From Synaphobranchus kaupii (taxonomy: Eukaryota > Chordata > Actinopteri > Anguilliformes > Synaphobranchidae): a DNA stretch of 64,000 nucleotides. The position numbers and the translations under genes are program-made. This document shows positions 61,291 to 64,000 of this stretch, in pieces; position 1 is the first letter of the stretch, and each line of letters begins with the position of its first letter. The notes under the pieces are model-generated. The model saw only the letters and a list, made by a program, of their open reading frames with translations. It had not been told where the DNA came from and searched no databases. The stretch is taken from the NCBI GenBank assembly GCA_029718625.1, contig CM056377.1, positions 112,679,641-112,743,640 on the forward strand, written 5' to 3'.

Positions 61291-61707
61291 CCATTGGTCG
61301 AGTACTAACCTTTAGTACGTGTAAGAGCATCCATTGGTCGAGTACTAACCTTTAGTACGTGTAAGAGCATCCATTGGTCGAGTACTAACCTTTAGTACGT
61401 GTAAGAGCATCCATTGGTCGAGTACTAACCTTTAGTACATGTAAGAGCATCCACTGGTCGAGTACTAACCTTTAGTACATGTAAGAGCATCCATTGGTCG
61501 AGTACTAACCTTTAGTACGTGTAAGAGCATCCATTGGTCGAGTACTAACCTTTCGTATGTGTAAGAGCATCCATTGGTCGAGTACTAACCTTTAGTATGT
61601 GTAAGAGCATCCATTAGTCGAGTACTAACCTTTAGTACGTGTAAGAGCATCCATTGGTCGAGTACTAACCTTTAGTATGTGTAAGAGCATCCATTGGTCG
61701 AGTACTA
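61268..61707. repeat. Minisatellite, 11 x 40 bp
   Basis: Eleven consecutive 40-base units of the type ACCTTTAGTACGTGTAAGAG + CATCCATTGGTCGAGTACTA fill exactly 440 bases. Variants are single substitutions (ACGT/ACAT/ATGT, ATTGG/ACTGG/ATTAG, TTTAG/TTTCG). The first unit overlaps the 5' edge of the LINE tail on its coding strand, so the unit seems to derive from LINE sequence. Confidence 0.97.
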
Positions 61708-63784
<2,077 letters not shown>

Positions 63785-63791
63785 TAACACA

Positions 63792-63961
63792 CCTTGGGCC
63801 TGATTTACTAAGACCTTCAGCATGTGCAAAATGTTTTAGCATGCGCAAAACGAATAACACAACCAAACAAATACCATAACCGATCATTGGACATGTTGTT
63901 GGTTTTGCGTGTGCTAAAAGGTTTTGCACATGCTAAAGGTCTTTGTGAATCAGGCCCAAGG
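63792..63961. mobile_element. 170-bp MITE with 9-bp target duplication
   Basis: Ends CCTTGGGCCTGATTTACTAA and (inverted) CCTTGGGCCTGATTCACAAA match. TGTAACACA flanks it perfectly on both sides (63783-63791 and 63962-63970). Inside, GCATGTGCAAAA and GCATGCGCAAAACG words recur in both orientations. It is inserted at the border of the microsatellite, whose CAGACAGACACACA remainder continues to the window end in the opposite strand sense. Confidence 0.85.
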
Positions 63962-64000
63962 TGTAACACAGACAGACACACACAAACACACACACACACA

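Noticed and set aside
61268..61707. Possible CRISPR array
   Set aside because: The 40-base units are contiguous without spacers, in a vertebrate genome; it is a minisatellite.

Overview
The window is nuclear DNA of a ray-finned (teleost) fish. The evidence is intron-rich vertebrate genes with GT/AG junctions, a vertebrate tRNA gene, and dense fish-type DNA transposons, MITEs, SINE tails and microsatellites. I cannot name the species from sequence alone.

Layout. 0-4.7 kb: no gene; dispersed repeats and a 190-bp hairpin. 4.7-8.4 kb (-): the C-terminal four exons of a SAMD3-like gene, with two foldback elements in its introns. 8.7-10.7 kb: a Tc1/IS630-type transposon with an internally deleted transposase. 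11.4-13.9 kb: an element whose inverted arms carry 17-bp tandem repeats. 14.4-15.3 kb (+): an intact arylamine N-acetyltransferase (NAT) gene. 17.4-19.0 kb (+): a degenerate L1-like LINE joined to the 3' end of a second, destroyed NAT copy. 19.0-42.1 kb (-): the complete MARCHF6 gene, 26 coding exons. 43.2 kb: tRNA-Thr(AGT). 44.4-46.7 kb (+): the complete five-exon CMBL gene. 47.1-48.4 kb: a TTAA element nested in another. 49.5-51.1 kb (-): three decayed exons of a CCT5 pseudogene. 52.9-57.5 kb (+): the first eight coding exons of MTRR, whose remainder lies outside the window or is missing. 57.5-64 kb: repeats, including an 11 x 40-bp minisatellite, long TG/TCTG microsatellites and a MITE with a 9-bp target duplication.

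The order and orientation MARCHF6(-) / CMBL(+) / CCT5(-) matches the human 5p15.2 block, where MARCHF6 and CMBL are divergent and CMBL and CCT5 convergent. The CCT5 relic therefore looks like a gene lost in place. The genes do not form one pathway: MARCHF6 is an ER membrane E3 ligase, CMBL a cytosolic hydrolase, NAT a xenobiotic acetyltransferase and MTRR the reductase that reactivates methionine synthase.

The most notable observations are: three single-base frameshifts in homopolymers, all in the N-terminal part of MARCHF6; a CCT5 pseudogene in conserved synteny; five TTAA-flanked foldback elements of several sequence types; an unrecognised open frame split by a hAT-like MITE; and a NAT duplicate destroyed at a LINE junction.
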